A DNA stretch of 64,000 bases from Polluticoccus soli (GCF_029269745.1 NZ_JARJHT010000001.1:1550001-1614000); one strand, 5' to 3'; positions 1 through 9,229 are shown, counted from the first letter of the stretch. Numbers and translations: made by a program. Notes: generated from the sequence alone by a model not told the origin.

Positions 1-107
1 TTGATCTCTTCTGCCAGTTCCAGTACAAACTCACGTTTCTTAAAGCGGTCATTCACCTGTTGCGCATCGTACTTAACCAATAATTTGCCGGTAACTTCTA
101 AGCTCAT
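1..107 (-). CDS. DUF3127-family protein, N-terminal fragment (runs off the window)
   Basis: Only the first 35 codons are present. The translation starts MSLEVTGKLLVKY and continues with a KKREFVLELAEEI stretch, which matches the opening of the small Bacteroidota DUF3127 family (a beta-rich domain starting with xxTGKL and a K+EFVLE strand). The family has no established biochemical role. The start is the ATG at 107-105; no strong Shine-Dalgarno sequence precedes it, which is normal for this phylum. The rest lies to the left of the window, so length and C-terminus cannot be judged. Confidence 0.7.
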   Translation of the reverse strand, partial: MSLEVTGKLLVKYDAQQVNDRFKKREFVLELAEEI

Positions 108-180
108 TTTAGAAAAATTTAATTATAAAACAAATAATAGTATACTGTTGTTGAGGTTTGCAAATATAAAGGTTAGCCCA

Positions 181-211
181 AATAAAAAGTGCCTTGTAAA
201 CAAGGCACTTT
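181..211 (-). terminator. Intrinsic terminator of tRNA-His
   Basis: An 11-bp perfect stem (186-196 with 201-211, loop TAAA) lies directly downstream of the tRNA when read on the minus strand. It is followed on that strand by the U-rich tract TTTTTATT. Confidence 0.8.
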
Positions 212-220
212 AAAAAGAAG

Positions 221-295
221 GGAGGCTAAAGGGGCTCGAACCCTCGACCCTCAGAACCACAATCTGATGCTCTAACCAACTGAGCTATAACCTCC
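221..295 (-). tRNA. tRNA-His (anticodon GTG)
   Basis: The minus strand folds as a cloverleaf: acceptor stem GAGGTTA with TAGCCTC, a D-arm starting AGCTCAGTTGG, anticodon stem CAGA/TCTG around loop TTGTGGT (anticodon GTG), and a T-arm with GGTTCGAGCC. The extra 5' G opposite a C discriminator is the G-1:C73 pair specific to histidine tRNAs, which settles the identity. CCA is not encoded (CTT follows), so it must be added after transcription. The hairpin terminator at 181-211 ends the transcript. Confidence 0.95.
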
Positions 296-461
296 GTGTT
301 CGAATGGGAAGCAAAGGTAGGGTAATTTCATGATTTCTCAATGATTTGGTCCTGCAAAAACTCAATTTTGTTTGACCCGGATCCGATACCTATCTAGCCA
401 GGCACTTTTCATCACCGCCAACTCTACTACAGTTTTAACAAAAATTCCATAACCAAGCCAT

Positions 462-469
462 TATATTTG
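462..469 (+). promoter_or_regulatory. -7 promoter box (TATATTTG) of the outer-membrane barrel gene
   Basis: An exact match to the Bacteroidota -7 consensus TAnnTTTG, ending 17 bases before the ATG at 487. No convincing TTG is present at the -33 position. Confidence 0.55.
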
Positions 470-486
470 CGCTCTAATTTCCATCT

Positions 487-1185
487 ATGATCAAACGTTT
501 AGCCCTTGCAGCGGTCTTATTATTACCGGCAACCCTGCACGCACAGGATGTTGTTAAGGGCAGCTCTAATACTGCAGTACAGGTAGAAAAACCCGCCCGC
601 GATTTTGTAATGCTGCAGGTAGCATACGAAGGATGGAAAGCGCCGGATAGCGTTAAAACCACAGGTTTCGGCAGGGCGTTCAATGCTTATATCTGTTACG
701 ATTTCCCTTTTAGTCCTAAATCTAACTTCAGCTTTGCAGCTGGTATCGGTATCGGTTCTTCAAACGTTTATCTCGACGACCAGCAGATAATTCTGACGGA
801 CACCATTGCCAAACAGGCGCGTTTCATTGCCGAAACAGACAACTTTAAAAAGTACAAACTGACCACTGCTTATGTGGAAGCTCCTTTTGAACTGCGCTTC
901 TACGGCAACCAGGCGAACAGGAACAAAGGCTTCAAAGCTGCCGCTGGTCTGCGTGTAGGTACCCTGGTAGGTGCGCACACCAAAAGCAAGGACGGCGATA
1001 CCAAAATTGTAGAGAAGGTAAATACCAAAAACTTCCTCGAAAGCTGGCGTTTCGCGACGACGCTCCGTTTAGGCTGGGGTAATTTCTCGGTATTCGGTGC
1101 GTACAACCTGACCGACCTGTATAAAGAAGGCCAGGGACCAAAGATCACTCCTTACCAGGTGGGTCTTTGTATCACAGGTCTCTAA
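487..1185 (+). CDS. Outer-membrane beta-barrel protein, porin-like
   Basis: The 232-residue protein starts with a signal peptide (MIKRLALAAVLLLPATLHAQ, cleavage after AHAQ-like LHAQ). The rest is made of alternating amphipathic strands with aromatic ends, for example FVMLQVAYEGW, FSFAAGIGIG, KLTTAYVEAPFELRFY, GFKAAAGLRVG and FATTLRLGWGNFSVFGAYNLTDLY. This is the pattern of the 8-stranded outer-membrane barrels common in Bacteroidota (PF13568-like). A ligand or substrate cannot be read from the sequence. The gene is monocistronic: a TATATTTG box lies just upstream and a hairpin terminator follows. It converges on rnz. Confidence 0.75.
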   Translation: MIKRLALAAVLLLPATLHAQDVVKGSSNTAVQVEKPARDFVMLQVAYEGWKAPDSVKTTGFGRAFNAYICYDFPFSPKSNFSFAAGIGIGSSNVYLDDQQIILTDTIAKQARFIAETDNFKKYKLTTAYVEAPFELRFYGNQANRNKGFKAAAGLRVGTLVGAHTKSKDGDTKIVEKVNTKNFLESWRFATTLRLGWGNFSVFGAYNLTDLYKEGQGPKITPYQVGLCITGL

Positions 1186-1206
1186 AAAGAATAAACTTAA
1201 TATGGA

Positions 1207-1230
1207 AAAAGCCGGCGACAGCCGGCTTTT
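1207..1230. terminator. Bidirectional terminator between the barrel gene and rnz
   Basis: Stem AAAAGCCGGC / GCCGGCTTTT with a GACA loop. A/T tracts on both sides allow it to serve both convergent genes. Confidence 0.8.
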
Positions 1231-1249
1231 CTATTTAATGTCACAAAGT

Positions 1250-2152
1250 TTAAATCTCGTAAGCTGCGCCTTCTATCGTCACCTGCACATTAGGGAAGAT
1301 GGGCTCAGCTTCTGTCCTGAAAGGTTCCAGGTCGCGGTACTTCGAAGAAAAATGCCCGAGTAGCAATTGTTTAGCGCCAGCCATTTGCGCTACCAGTGCG
1401 GCCTGGCGAGCCGTGCTGTGAAAACGTGCCTCCGCTTTTTGCACGTCTTCGTCCAGGTAGGTGCATTCATGGTATATGGTATCCACACCTTTGATGTACT
1501 CCATGAATGATTCGGTAAATCCTGTATCGGCGCAGTAGGCATAGCGCTTCACTGCAGGTCCTTCTGCTGTCACCCAACCGTTCCTGATCACCCGGCCATC
1601 CTTGTGTATATAGTCTTCGCCGTGTTTCAGCCGGTCGTAGAAATAGGCTGGTATCTCAAATTCCCTGCATTTGTCGGGCAGTATTTTGCGGCCGCGGGTT
1701 TTACGCTCCACCAAAAAGCCATGGCATTGTATACGATGCTGAACCGGGAAACAGGTAACGGAGAAATTTTCTGTCTCCACCAGTTTGGCCGCACCTTCCG
1801 GCAGCTCGTGAAAATGGAACTCGTAACTCAATACCGTATCTGCTACGGTCAGTATCTGATCGAGTATCGGCTTCAGCTCTTTTGGCGCGTACAAGTGCAA
1901 TGGCGCCGTGCGGCCCAGCAGGCTCATACTATTAATAAGTCCAGGCAAACCAAAATAATGGTCGCCATGCATGTGGCTGATGAATATGTGTTGCGTTTTC
2001 CGCCACTTAAAACCAAACCGCTGCAATTGTACCTGCGTGCCTTCACCACAATCCAGCAACAAGTCATCGCCATACACCGACACGACCTGTGCGGTAGGAT
2101 GGCGGCCGAAAGCCGGCAGCGCAGAATTATTGCCGAGTATGGTGACCTTCAT
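1250..2152 (-). CDS. rnz: Ribonuclease Z (tRNA 3'-processing endonuclease)
   Basis: The 300-residue protein has the short-form RNase Z length. It carries the metallo-beta-lactamase zinc motif SHMHGDHYFGLPGL with H60, H62, D64 and H65, a later ADTGFTE segment, HECTYL, and LLLGHFSSKY near the C-terminus (further metal-ligand positions of the family). The family cuts tRNA precursors just after the discriminator base. That activity is needed where CCA is not encoded, as in the tRNA-His of this window. It sits 2 nt behind a STAS-domain gene on the same strand, so the two are almost certainly co-transcribed. Confidence 0.95.
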   Translation of the reverse strand: MKVTILGNNSALPAFGRHPTAQVVSVYGDDLLLDCGEGTQVQLQRFGFKWRKTQHIFISHMHGDHYFGLPGLINSMSLLGRTAPLHLYAPKELKPILDQILTVADTVLSYEFHFHELPEGAAKLVETENFSVTCFPVQHRIQCHGFLVERKTRGRKILPDKCREFEIPAYFYDRLKHGEDYIHKDGRVIRNGWVTAEGPAVKRYAYCADTGFTESFMEYIKGVDTIYHECTYLDEDVQKAEARFHSTARQAALVAQMAGAKQLLLGHFSSKYRDLEPFRTEAEPIFPNVQVTIEGAAYEI

Positions 2153-2154
2153 TA

Positions 2155-2529
2155 CTATTCTTCATTAAACAAGTCCCGTTCCAGTATCTCCATACTGATG
2201 ATGTCCACGGCTTCCACTTGTGTTGGGGCTATGTTAATGGCCATATCGATCTCGGTATCCTTCATCAGCTGCAGCACACCGCCCTGCACGCCGGTAAATA
2301 CCAGCGACTGGCCGTTGCTATAACATTCTGCATGCAACTCTACCAGTTGTTCCAGTCCATCTTTATCTGCCGTTGTGCAGTTGCTGAGGTCGATAATGAA
2401 GTTTTGACTGCCGGATTGTGTAAGTTCTGTCCACTTTTCGCGCAGAGAACCTGACAAATTAGCATTCAGCGAGTTGAAAACCGGCGTAATCTGTATATAT
2501 GTGGGGTTGGTATCAATTTTGAATTCCAT
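2155..2529 (-). CDS. STAS-domain protein (anti-sigma-factor-antagonist fold)
   Basis: The 124-residue single-domain protein has the STAS pattern: the beta/alpha core FIIDLSNCTTADKDGLEQLVEL matches the region that in SpoIIAA/RsbV reads DLS...DSSGLG. In those proteins the second Ser of DSSG is phosphorylated to switch partner binding. Here the motif is D55-K56-D57-G58, so the phospho-acceptor is replaced by Asp and classical Ser phosphorylation is not possible. No kinase or phosphatase partner is adjacent; the only neighbour is rnz, 2 nt downstream. The STAS fold is well supported, but the partner and role are unknown. See findings. Confidence 0.8.
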   Translation of the reverse strand: MEFKIDTNPTYIQITPVFNSLNANLSGSLREKWTELTQSGSQNFIIDLSNCTTADKDGLEQLVELHAECYSNGQSLVFTGVQGGVLQLMKDTEIDMAINIAPTQVEAVDIISMEILERDLFNEE

Positions 2530-2719
2530 ACGGATGAGAATGTTTTAGTAGTTGGCTAAGCAGGGTTTAAAATTAACACATCGTCCGTTCTTTTTGGTCG
2601 TATATTGTATGTACACCTAAAATGAAAAACGAGAGCTAATAGAGAATACCGATATAACCAAACGCAATACTGAACCACCACTCTTTATCGTTAACTTTAT
2701 TAAAACAAGGACTTACTAA

Positions 2720-5266
2720 ATGGACTCAAATTTTTCACCCAAGGTCAAAGAGATCATCTCCTACAGCCGCGAAGAGGCGCTGCGGTTAGGTAATGATTTC
2801 ATTGGCACAGAGCACCTGCTGCTTGGCCTGATACGCGAGGGCGAAGGCATTGCCGTACGCGTGTTGCAAAGCATGCAGGTAGACCTGTTTGACCTGCGCA
2901 AAGAACTGGAAATGGCGATAAAGGACAAGAGTAATAAGCCCCTTTCCAACATCAACAGCCTCCCACTTACTAAACAAGCAGAAAAGGTGATCCGTATAAC
3001 TGTTCTGGAAGCGAAAGCACTGAAAAGCGCTACCGTTGAAACGGAACACCTGATGCTATCTATCCTGAAAAACAAAGAAAACGTGGCTACACAGATATTA
3101 CATCAGTACGACGTTGACTACGAACGTTTTAAAAATGAGCTCGGCCTCATGCAGGGCGAGAATCCGCGTGCCGACTACGGTAGCGATCCAGGTTCGGAAG
3201 AATTCGAGGAGGATGATGAACGTCGCCAGTTTCAGCAGCAACGCCGCCAGGCTGGCAACGCTAAATCAAAAACTCCTGTACTCGACAATTTCGGTCGCGA
3301 CATTACCAAGATGGCAGAGTTGGGGAATTTAGACCCCATCGTCGGTCGTGAAGAAGAGATCGAACGTGTATCGCAAATTCTCTCTCGCCGTAAAAAGAAC
3401 AACCCGATCCTGATAGGTGAGCCGGGTGTTGGTAAAACGGCGATAGTAGAGGGTCTTGCACTGCGCATCGTACAGCGCAAAGTATCGCGCGTACTGTTCG
3501 ACAAGCGCGTTATCAGCCTCGACCTCGCAGCGCTGGTAGCTGGTACCAAATACCGCGGCCAGTTCGAAGAGCGTATGAAAGCGATCATGAACGAGCTGGA
3601 GAAGAACAAAGACGTGATACTGTTCATCGATGAAATACACACCATCGTTGGTGCGGGTGGCGCTTCAGGTTCGCTCGATGCGTCGAACATCTTCAAGCCT
3701 GCGCTTGCCCGTGGCGATCTGCAATGCATCGGTGCATCTACCCTCGATGAATACCGTATGTACATCGAGAAGGACGGCGCTCTTGACCGCCGCTTCCAGA
3801 AAGTACTGGTTGAGCCACCAAGTGTTGAAGAGACTATTATCATACTGAACAACATTCGTTCGAAATACGAAGACTTCCACAACGTGACCTACGATCAGGA
3901 TGCGATAGAAGCCTGCGTAAAACTGAGCGACCGTTATATGACCGACCGCCTGCTGCCCGATAAAGCAATAGACGTACTGGACGAGGTTGGCGCACGTGTG
4001 CACCTGAAGAACATCAATGTGCCGCAAAACATCCTCGAGCTAGAGAAGAAGATAGAAGACATCAAGCAGGAGAAGAATAAAGTGGTGAAGAGCCAGCGTT
4101 TTGAAGAAGCAGCCGCGCTGCGCGACAAAGAAAAACGCTTTGGCGAAGAACTGGAGAAAGCAAAAGCGGAGTGGGAAGAAGAAAGCAAGCACAAACGCTA
4201 CCCGATACACGAAGAGCACATTGCTGAAGTGATCAGCATGATGACGGGTATACCGGTAATGCGTATGGTGGAAGCCGAAAGCGCAAAACTGCGCCGCATG
4301 GGCGAAGACCTGAAAGGTGCTGTGGTAGGTCAGGACGAAGCGATAGCAAAAATTGTAAAAGCGATACAACGTAACCGCGTAGGTCTGAAAGACCCGAGGA
4401 AACCAATTGGTTCCTTCATCTTCCTGGGTCCTACCGGTGTGGGTAAAACCGAGCTGGCGCGTGCACTGGCACGTTACATGTTTGATAGTGATGACGCGCT
4501 GATACGTGTGGACATGAGTGAGTACATGGAAAAATTCTCGCTCAGCCGCCTGATAGGGGCACCTCCCGGATATGTAGGTTATGAAGAAGGCGGACAGCTG
4601 ACTGAAAAAGTACGCCGTAAGCCATACTCTGTGGTGTTGCTCGACGAGATCGAAAAAGCGCACCCGGATATCTTCAACATCCTGCTGCAGGTACTGGACG
4701 ATGGTCAGCTGACCGACGGCCTGGGCCGCAAGGTAGACTTCAAGAACACGCTGATCATCATGACGTCTAACATTGGTGTACGCCAGCTGAAAGACTTCGG
4801 TACAGGTGTGGGTTTTGCAACAGCTACCAAAGTGGAACATGCGGAAGATCTTGGTCGCGGTGTGATAGAGAAAGCGCTGAAACGCACCTTCTCGCCAGAG
4901 TTCCTGAACCGTATCGACGACGTGGTGATCTTCAACGCACTGACAGAAGAACATATCGGCGTCATCATCGACATCATAATGAAAGACGTGCTGAAACGCC
5001 TGAACACGCTGGGCTTCTCGCTCGAGTTGATGCCAGGTGCCAAGAAGTTCATTGCTGAAAAGGGTTACGATCCGCAGTTCGGTGCGCGTCCGCTGCACAG
5101 GGCCATCCAGAAATACCTGGAAGACCCGCTGGCAGAAGAGATCCTCAACGGACACATCAAGGAAGGCGACGTTGTACATGCTGACTACGATGAGAACGAG
5201 AAGAAGATCACCTTCGCTATCGACCACTCAGCTGCTAAGAAAGAACCCTCAGCTCCGACTGAGTAA
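2720..5266 (+). CDS. clpC: ClpC-type AAA+ unfoldase of the Clp protease
   Basis: The 848-residue protein has two Clp-N repeats (about 5-145) and a first AAA+ module with Walker [14 protein letters not shown] (about 233) and Walker [11 protein letters not shown] coiled M-region with a UVR-like segment ([13 protein letters not shown], about 455-470) follows, then a second AAA+ module ([15 protein letters not shown] about 570; [11 protein letters not shown]). A VGF tripeptide in the second module matches the ClpP-docking loop seen in ClpA/ClpC/ClpX. The UVR element and two N-repeats favour ClpC over ClpB. Its likely protease partner, clpP, is in the window at 34647 but unlinked. A TAACTTTA box at 2692-2699 may be its promoter, and a strong terminator follows. 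Confidence 0.95.
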   Translation: MDSNFSPKVKEIISYSREEALRLGNDFIGTEHLLLGLIREGEGIAVRVLQSMQVDLFDLRKELEMAIKDKSNKPLSNINSLPLTKQAEKVIRITVLEAKALKSATVETEHLMLSILKNKENVATQILHQYDVDYERFKNELGLMQGENPRADYGSDPGSEEFEEDDERRQFQQQRRQAGNAKSKTPVLDNFGRDITKMAELGNLDPIVGREEEIERVSQILSRRKKNNPILIGEPGVGKTAIVEGLALRIVQRKVSRVLFDKRVISLDLAALVAGTKYRGQFEERMKAIMNELEKNKDVILFIDEIHTIVGAGGASGSLDASNIFKPALARGDLQCIGASTLDEYRMYIEKDGALDRRFQKVLVEPPSVEETIIILNNIRSKYEDFHNVTYDQDAIEACVKLSDRYMTDRLLPDKAIDVLDEVGARVHLKNINVPQNILELEKKIEDIKQEKNKVVKSQRFEEAAALRDKEKRFGEELEKAKAEWEEESKHKRYPIHEEHIAEVISMMTGIPVMRMVEAESAKLRRMGEDLKGAVVGQDEAIAKIVKAIQRNRVGLKDPRKPIGSFIFLGPTGVGKTELARALARYMFDSDDALIRVDMSEYMEKFSLSRLIGAPPGYVGYEEGGQLTEKVRRKPYSVVLLDEIEKAHPDIFNILLQVLDDGQLTDGLGRKVDFKNTLIIMTSNIGVRQLKDFGTGVGFATATKVEHAEDLGRGVIEKALKRTFSPEFLNRIDDVVIFNALTEEHIGVIIDIIMKDVLKRLNTLGFSLELMPGAKKFIAEKGYDPQFGARPLHRAIQKYLEDPLAEEILNGHIKEGDVVHADYDENEKKITFAIDHSAAKKEPSAPTE

Positions 5267-5291
5267 TCATGTGGAATTGTTTTAGAGATAC

Positions 5292-5328
5292 AACGGGCGG
5301 TGAATTCACCGCCCGTTTTTTTATTTTT
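5292..5328 (+). terminator. Terminator of clpC
   Basis: A perfect 26-base palindrome (AACGGGCGGTGAA and its complement, 5292-5317) is followed by a T-rich tract to 5328. It lies immediately before the next ATG at 5334. Confidence 0.9.
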
Positions 5329-5333
5329 AACCC

Positions 5334-5897
5334 ATGAAACCCAAGACCAGCCTGCCTACCGTGCCGTTGACCGAAGAAGAGCGTTACCACCTGCAAACTA
5401 TTTACGGGACAAGGATGAGAAATTTTGGGGGCGTAGCCCTGTTTCTGATGATGATGGGCTTGTATGGCAGCATCATGGGTTTTGGTAAGTCGAGCAGCTC
5501 ACATAGATCTCATAGAACAGGATCGGAGTATAAAGCGTACGATTATGAGATCGCCGGCGTTGTATTAACGAAAGAACAAACGGGCTTTTTAATAGCAGGT
5601 TTGATGCAGGTGGTTATTTTAGGAAGCTGTGCGAGGATCTTCTTCAGACGCGTGCTACCGTTTAAAAAAGACCTTCGTTTAGGCGAGAAAGAAGTGGTGA
5701 GTTATACCATCGTCAAAAAGCGCTATTTCGAACATACTGGTCAGTGTTTCTTCAGCTTGAACGATCCCAACTATTTGCACCACGAAGTAGATACTGACGT
5801 GTATAATTCGATGAACGAAGGCGATACAGTGAACGTGTATAGAGGTGTCTATTCAAAGTATGTTTTTCAGAAGGACGCGAGGTTTTCGTTTATTTAA
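5334..5897 (+). CDS. Small membrane protein of unknown function
   Basis: The 187-residue protein is not recognised. Two hydrophobic segments, around residues 32-50 (GGVALFLMMMGLYGSIMGFG) and 82-100 (TGFLIAGLMQVVILGSCAR), flank a Ser/His-rich loop (KSSSSHRSHR). A soluble C-terminal part of about 80 residues contains YTIVKKRYFEHTGQCFF and a beta-rich tail that suggests a small barrel-like domain. The ATG lies just 6 bases after the clpC terminator, so it needs its own promoter, which I do not see. It may be co-transcribed with the DUF4265-like gene 35 bases downstream. Confidence 0.55.
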   Translation: MKPKTSLPTVPLTEEERYHLQTIYGTRMRNFGGVALFLMMMGLYGSIMGFGKSSSSHRSHRTGSEYKAYDYEIAGVVLTKEQTGFLIAGLMQVVILGSCARIFFRRVLPFKKDLRLGEKEVVSYTIVKKRYFEHTGQCFFSLNDPNYLHHEVDTDVYNSMNEGDTVNVYRGVYSKYVFQKDARFSFI

Positions 5898-5932
5898 CTT
5901 GGGAGGGGTCGAATTGTTTAAAGCTTGTTAGC

Positions 5933-6361
5933 ATGCAAAAAATTCTTTTTGTTCAGGAAGTGGGCAACGATCAATTTGAAATTGAGTCATTGTGGTGCGA
6001 GGAGAAAGGAGAACATTACGTGGTTGATAATATTCCCTTCATCGCTAAAAACATAGCGCTGGGTGATATTATTATAGCCGAATACGATCAGGATGAAAAA
6101 GCATTTTATTTTGAAGATTTTATTGAGTTTTCAGGGAATAGTACGATCAGACTGCGTTTCCCCGATAGCGAAGAAATTGAAGAAGTCAGAAGAGAATTAG
6201 AAAGTCACGGCTGTTCAACAGAAGCTTTTTTGGAGAGATTGATAGTTTCCGTCAACGTTCCCAAATCTATTCAATATGCGCCGATAAGAGAATTTCTGAT
6301 GGACGGAGAGCAAAACAATCGGTGGGAATTTGAAGAAGCGTGTTTAGCGCATGATTATTGA
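5933..6361 (+). CDS. DUF4265-like protein
   Basis: The 142-residue acidic soluble protein fits the DUF4265 pattern: an N-terminal FEIESLWCEEKGEHYVVDNI block, a GDIIIAEYD segment, and SGNSTIRLRF where the family has SGHST+R. The family has no proven biochemical role and is often found as stand-alone small genes, some in immunity-like settings. It follows the two-TM protein gene by 35 bases on the same strand. No toxin domain is recognisable nearby, so I do not assign an immunity function. Confidence 0.65.
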   Translation: MQKILFVQEVGNDQFEIESLWCEEKGEHYVVDNIPFIAKNIALGDIIIAEYDQDEKAFYFEDFIEFSGNSTIRLRFPDSEEIEEVRRELESHGCSTEAFLERLIVSVNVPKSIQYAPIREFLMDGEQNNRWEFEEACLAHDY

Positions 6362-6379
6362 GAAGAAAAATTTCTTAGT

Positions 6380-6405
6380 GGTGTCAGGTGTTTCCACCTG
6401 ACACA
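6380..6405. repeat. Perfect hairpin (REP-like inverted repeat) after the DUF4265-like gene
   Basis: GTGTCAGGTG-TTTC-CACCTGACAC is a perfect 10-bp stem with a 4-base loop. There is no U-tract on either side, so it is not a standard intrinsic terminator. I saw no second copy in the window. It may stabilise the transcript end or be one copy of a dispersed palindrome. Confidence 0.6.
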
Positions 6406-6505
6406 ATGTAACGCCTACGTCAAATCTTCCAGCATAGGGGCAATCAGGTCCAAACACGTTTACTTTTATAGTAACTACACTGTCTTTATCCTTAAAACCG
6501 CCCGC

Positions 6506-8068
6506 ATGCTCAGATATACCCTACTGGTTTGCCTTTTATCGGCGTCGCTAACCGGCTTCGCCCAACACACCAACATACAGATCGACAATGTCGATTTTCC
6601 GGAAGAGCCTTCTATCGCGATAGATCCCAAAAATCCTGCAGTACTGGTGGCAGGTGCCAACATTGCCAAAGTCTACGTATCAACCGATACCGGCAATACC
6701 TGGTCGGTCAATTACCTCACCTCTACCTATGGCGTGGGTGGCGACCCCATGATCATGGTAGACACTGCGCAGAAGTTTTATTTTTTCCACCTCAAAGGTT
6801 TCATGCAGCCATCGGAGATTGACAGGATTGTGTGCCAGCGCCTAGATAACCCTACAGGCACCTGGAGCAGCGGAACCTACTTTGGCGTGAACGGTACTAA
6901 AGTGCAGGATAAAGAATGGGCGATAGTAGACCGGAAAACAAATACCATCTATGTTGGCTGGACCCAGTTTGATGCCTATGGTAGCAGCAATACTGCTGAT
7001 AGCTCTATCATCCGGTTTACAAAGTCGACCGACCAGGGACAGACCTGGACTACGCCTGCGCGACTGAATACTGTTGCCGGCGATTGTAAGGATGAATCGA
7101 ATACAGTAGAAGGCGCTGTGCCGTGTATTGGTCCTAATGGTGAAGTATACGTGGCCTGGGTGGGGCCGCTGGGCCTCCTGTTCGACAAGTCGCTGGACCA
7201 GGGGCAGACATGGATGGCCAACGATAAGTTTGTATCAGCCATTGGCGGTTCAGGCTGGGATTACGACGTACCGGGCTTGATCCGCTGTAATGGGTTGCCT
7301 TTTATAGCCTGCGACCTGAGTGGCGGCGCTTACAACGGCAATATCTACATCAGCTGGAGCGACCAGACCAACGGGCCTAATAATACAGATGTTTGGTTGG
7401 TACGCTCTACCGATGGCGGCAACACCTGGCAGCCTAAAACAAAAGTGAATACGGATGCAGGGATCAGTCACCAATTCATGTCCTCCATGACCATCGACCA
7501 GGCAACCGGGTATATCTATGTGCTGTTTTACGACCGCAGGAACCATACAGGTACTAATAACACCGATGTTTACCTGGCAGTATCAAGAGACGGCGGCCAA
7601 ACCTTTGTCGACCATAAGATAAGCCAGACGCCGTTCGAACCATTTACCAACCTCTTCTTTGGCGACTACACACACATCACAGCCCACAACAACATCATCA
7701 GGCCAATATGGGCAAGGATGGACCTGCCTACACTCAGTGTATGGACGGCAAAAGTGGATACTTCTTTATTGTTTCCCGAGGTGGACGTTCCCGATATCTA
7801 TTCCGATAACGGAAGTGTATACCCCAATCCGTTTCAGAACACAACCTATATAGCGTTTAAGCTACGTGTACCAGCGCCGGTCTCGCTGGTAGTAACAGAT
7901 GTCTTCGGTAAAAAAGTAGCCGTTCTCAAAGACAATGAATTGCTGGCAGCCGGCAAATACACCCTCGAATTTGATGCCCGTAGATACGGCGTACCTCCCG
8001 GCATTTATTATTTCAACCTGCGCAGCAGATCAGTGAATAAGGTGCAGAAGATCGTGCTTACGCAGTAG
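6506..8068 (+). CDS. Secreted BNR/Asp-box repeat protein with T9SS type A sorting domain
   Basis: The 520-residue protein has a signal peptide (MLRYTLLVCLLSASLTGFAQ). At least five Asp-box-like motifs of the form S-x-D-x-G-x-T-W/F follow: STDTGNTW, STDQGQTW, SLDQGQTW, STDGGNTW and SRDGGQTF. These mark the turns of a sialidase-type beta-propeller. The N-terminal (F/Y)RIP motif of true sialidases is absent, so catalysis should not be assumed. The last ~85 residues (VYPNPFQNTTYIAF ... GIYYFNLRS ... KIVLTQ) are a type A sorting domain of the type IX system, so the protein should be exported across the outer membrane and attached or released there. Confidence 0.85.
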   Translation: MLRYTLLVCLLSASLTGFAQHTNIQIDNVDFPEEPSIAIDPKNPAVLVAGANIAKVYVSTDTGNTWSVNYLTSTYGVGGDPMIMVDTAQKFYFFHLKGFMQPSEIDRIVCQRLDNPTGTWSSGTYFGVNGTKVQDKEWAIVDRKTNTIYVGWTQFDAYGSSNTADSSIIRFTKSTDQGQTWTTPARLNTVAGDCKDESNTVEGAVPCIGPNGEVYVAWVGPLGLLFDKSLDQGQTWMANDKFVSAIGGSGWDYDVPGLIRCNGLPFIACDLSGGAYNGNIYISWSDQTNGPNNTDVWLVRSTDGGNTWQPKTKVNTDAGISHQFMSSMTIDQATGYIYVLFYDRRNHTGTNNTDVYLAVSRDGGQTFVDHKISQTPFEPFTNLFFGDYTHITAHNNIIRPIWARMDLPTLSVWTAKVDTSLLFPEVDVPDIYSDNGSVYPNPFQNTTYIAFKLRVPAPVSLVVTDVFGKKVAVLKDNELLAAGKYTLEFDARRYGVPPGIYYFNLRSRSVNKVQKIVLTQ

Positions 8069-8190
8069 CCGAGCCCGAAGGACAACAAAGCTGAGTTGGT
8101 CACAATTTATTGCCGCGATGCTAAAAAGGGTGTTTTAGCGGTATGCATTAATATAATGGATTATATTTATGTAAGTTTAAATTGATCGAT

Positions 8191-8736
8191 ATGAGAGGAG
8201 TGTTACTTATCGCCGCGCTAGTAGTATTTGCCGTGGGCTGTAAAAAACCAACCGAAAAGCCAGCAAATCCTACGGAACCACAAATGCCAACAAGCACTGA
8301 AACAGGTGCAAACACTGTCGCGTGCAGAGTGAATAGTGAGGTGCATATTTATAAAGGAGTGCCAACATATTTAAACGCAGACGGGGTACTGTTTGGTCTT
8401 TATCCAGATCGCAATGAATACTTTTTGCAAGTAACGGCGGGCGGGATAGCGGAATATAAGGATAATATTTGGTTGCTATTATATGATACAGCAGTGCAAT
8501 TGAACACACAATATCCTTTTTCAGTTACTGAAACTGACAAAAACCGAGCAGAATATTCAGTTGAAGCGGGGAGCTACTCAAAAATATATAAAACTAAAGG
8601 AAGTAGTGGGTTCATTAAATTTACACGGTATGATAAAACTGTTGCAGCAGGTACGTTTGAATTTGCTGCATATAATGATCAAGGTGAAAAAATTGAAATA
8701 ACAGAAGGTTTTTTTGATATATCACGACCTCAATAG
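8191..8736 (+). CDS. Lipoprotein of unknown function (DUF6252-like)
   Basis: The start is set at the ATG of MRGVLLIAALVVFAVGCKK; an upstream in-frame TTG at 8182 would only add three residues. The lipobox FAVGC places Cys17 at the mature N-terminus. A Pro/Thr-rich linker follows, then a beta-rich domain ending in AAGTFEFAAYNDQGEKIEITEGFFDI. That ending resembles small Bacteroidota lipoproteins annotated as DUF6252. The precise role is unknown. Codon use is noticeably AT-richer than in the flanking T9SS genes. No operon partner is evident. Confidence 0.65.
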   Translation: MRGVLLIAALVVFAVGCKKPTEKPANPTEPQMPTSTETGANTVACRVNSEVHIYKGVPTYLNADGVLFGLYPDRNEYFLQVTAGGIAEYKDNIWLLLYDTAVQLNTQYPFSVTETDKNRAEYSVEAGSYSKIYKTKGSSGFIKFTRYDKTVAAGTFEFAAYNDQGEKIEITEGFFDISRPQ

Positions 8737-9229
8737 ACACTCCCAATCTTGTACTATGAGACGTGCTCCTTTTAATGGCGCAAAGCACATTAGTCCTTTT
8801 CATTAATTTGTCGTATATTTGCTATAGATAAATATCTGCAAAAATGGTGGACACCAAGACGGACCTCACCGAATTTCTTTGATGCATCTGCCGCAGTCCT
8901 AAAACCCAAACCGAAAAAACTATCAAACATGACAACAAAATGCAACAAAATTTTTCGCGAGAACGCCTGTCAATACTATAACATGATTAATTGGCTGAAT
9001 TTGATCTGAGGCAAAAAAACACCGGCGGCTACCAGATTAAAAGATTTATAAAAAAGGTTACAAAAGGTAGCATCGACACGGTTTAATCCGCTCAATATCA
9101 GCTCATAACAAAATTTTACGCAACCGACATTTTACAACACCGAAACACTCTGAATGTTACGCATTACCCTTGCTTCCCAACATATTGTAACTTAGTTCTG
9201 TCTATTAAAGACCTAACCGGTTAACTACA
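8737..9229. other. 493-base gap without a recognisable gene
   Basis: No long open frame on either strand. It contains an exact -7-type box TATATTTG at 8814-8821 (plus strand) without a good -33 TTG, followed by only tiny frames (12 codons from 8844, 26 codons from 8929). No strong hairpin, tRNA fold or repeat was seen. The last ~40 bases presumably hold the promoter of the gene at 9230 (a TAACTTAG-like box near 9189). An undetected small RNA cannot be excluded. Confidence 0.4.

Noticed and set aside
4040-5227. 395-codon open frame on the minus strand opposite clpC
   Set aside because: It lies wholly inside a clearly coding gene on the other strand; its translation is His/Phe/Val-rich with no domain pattern.
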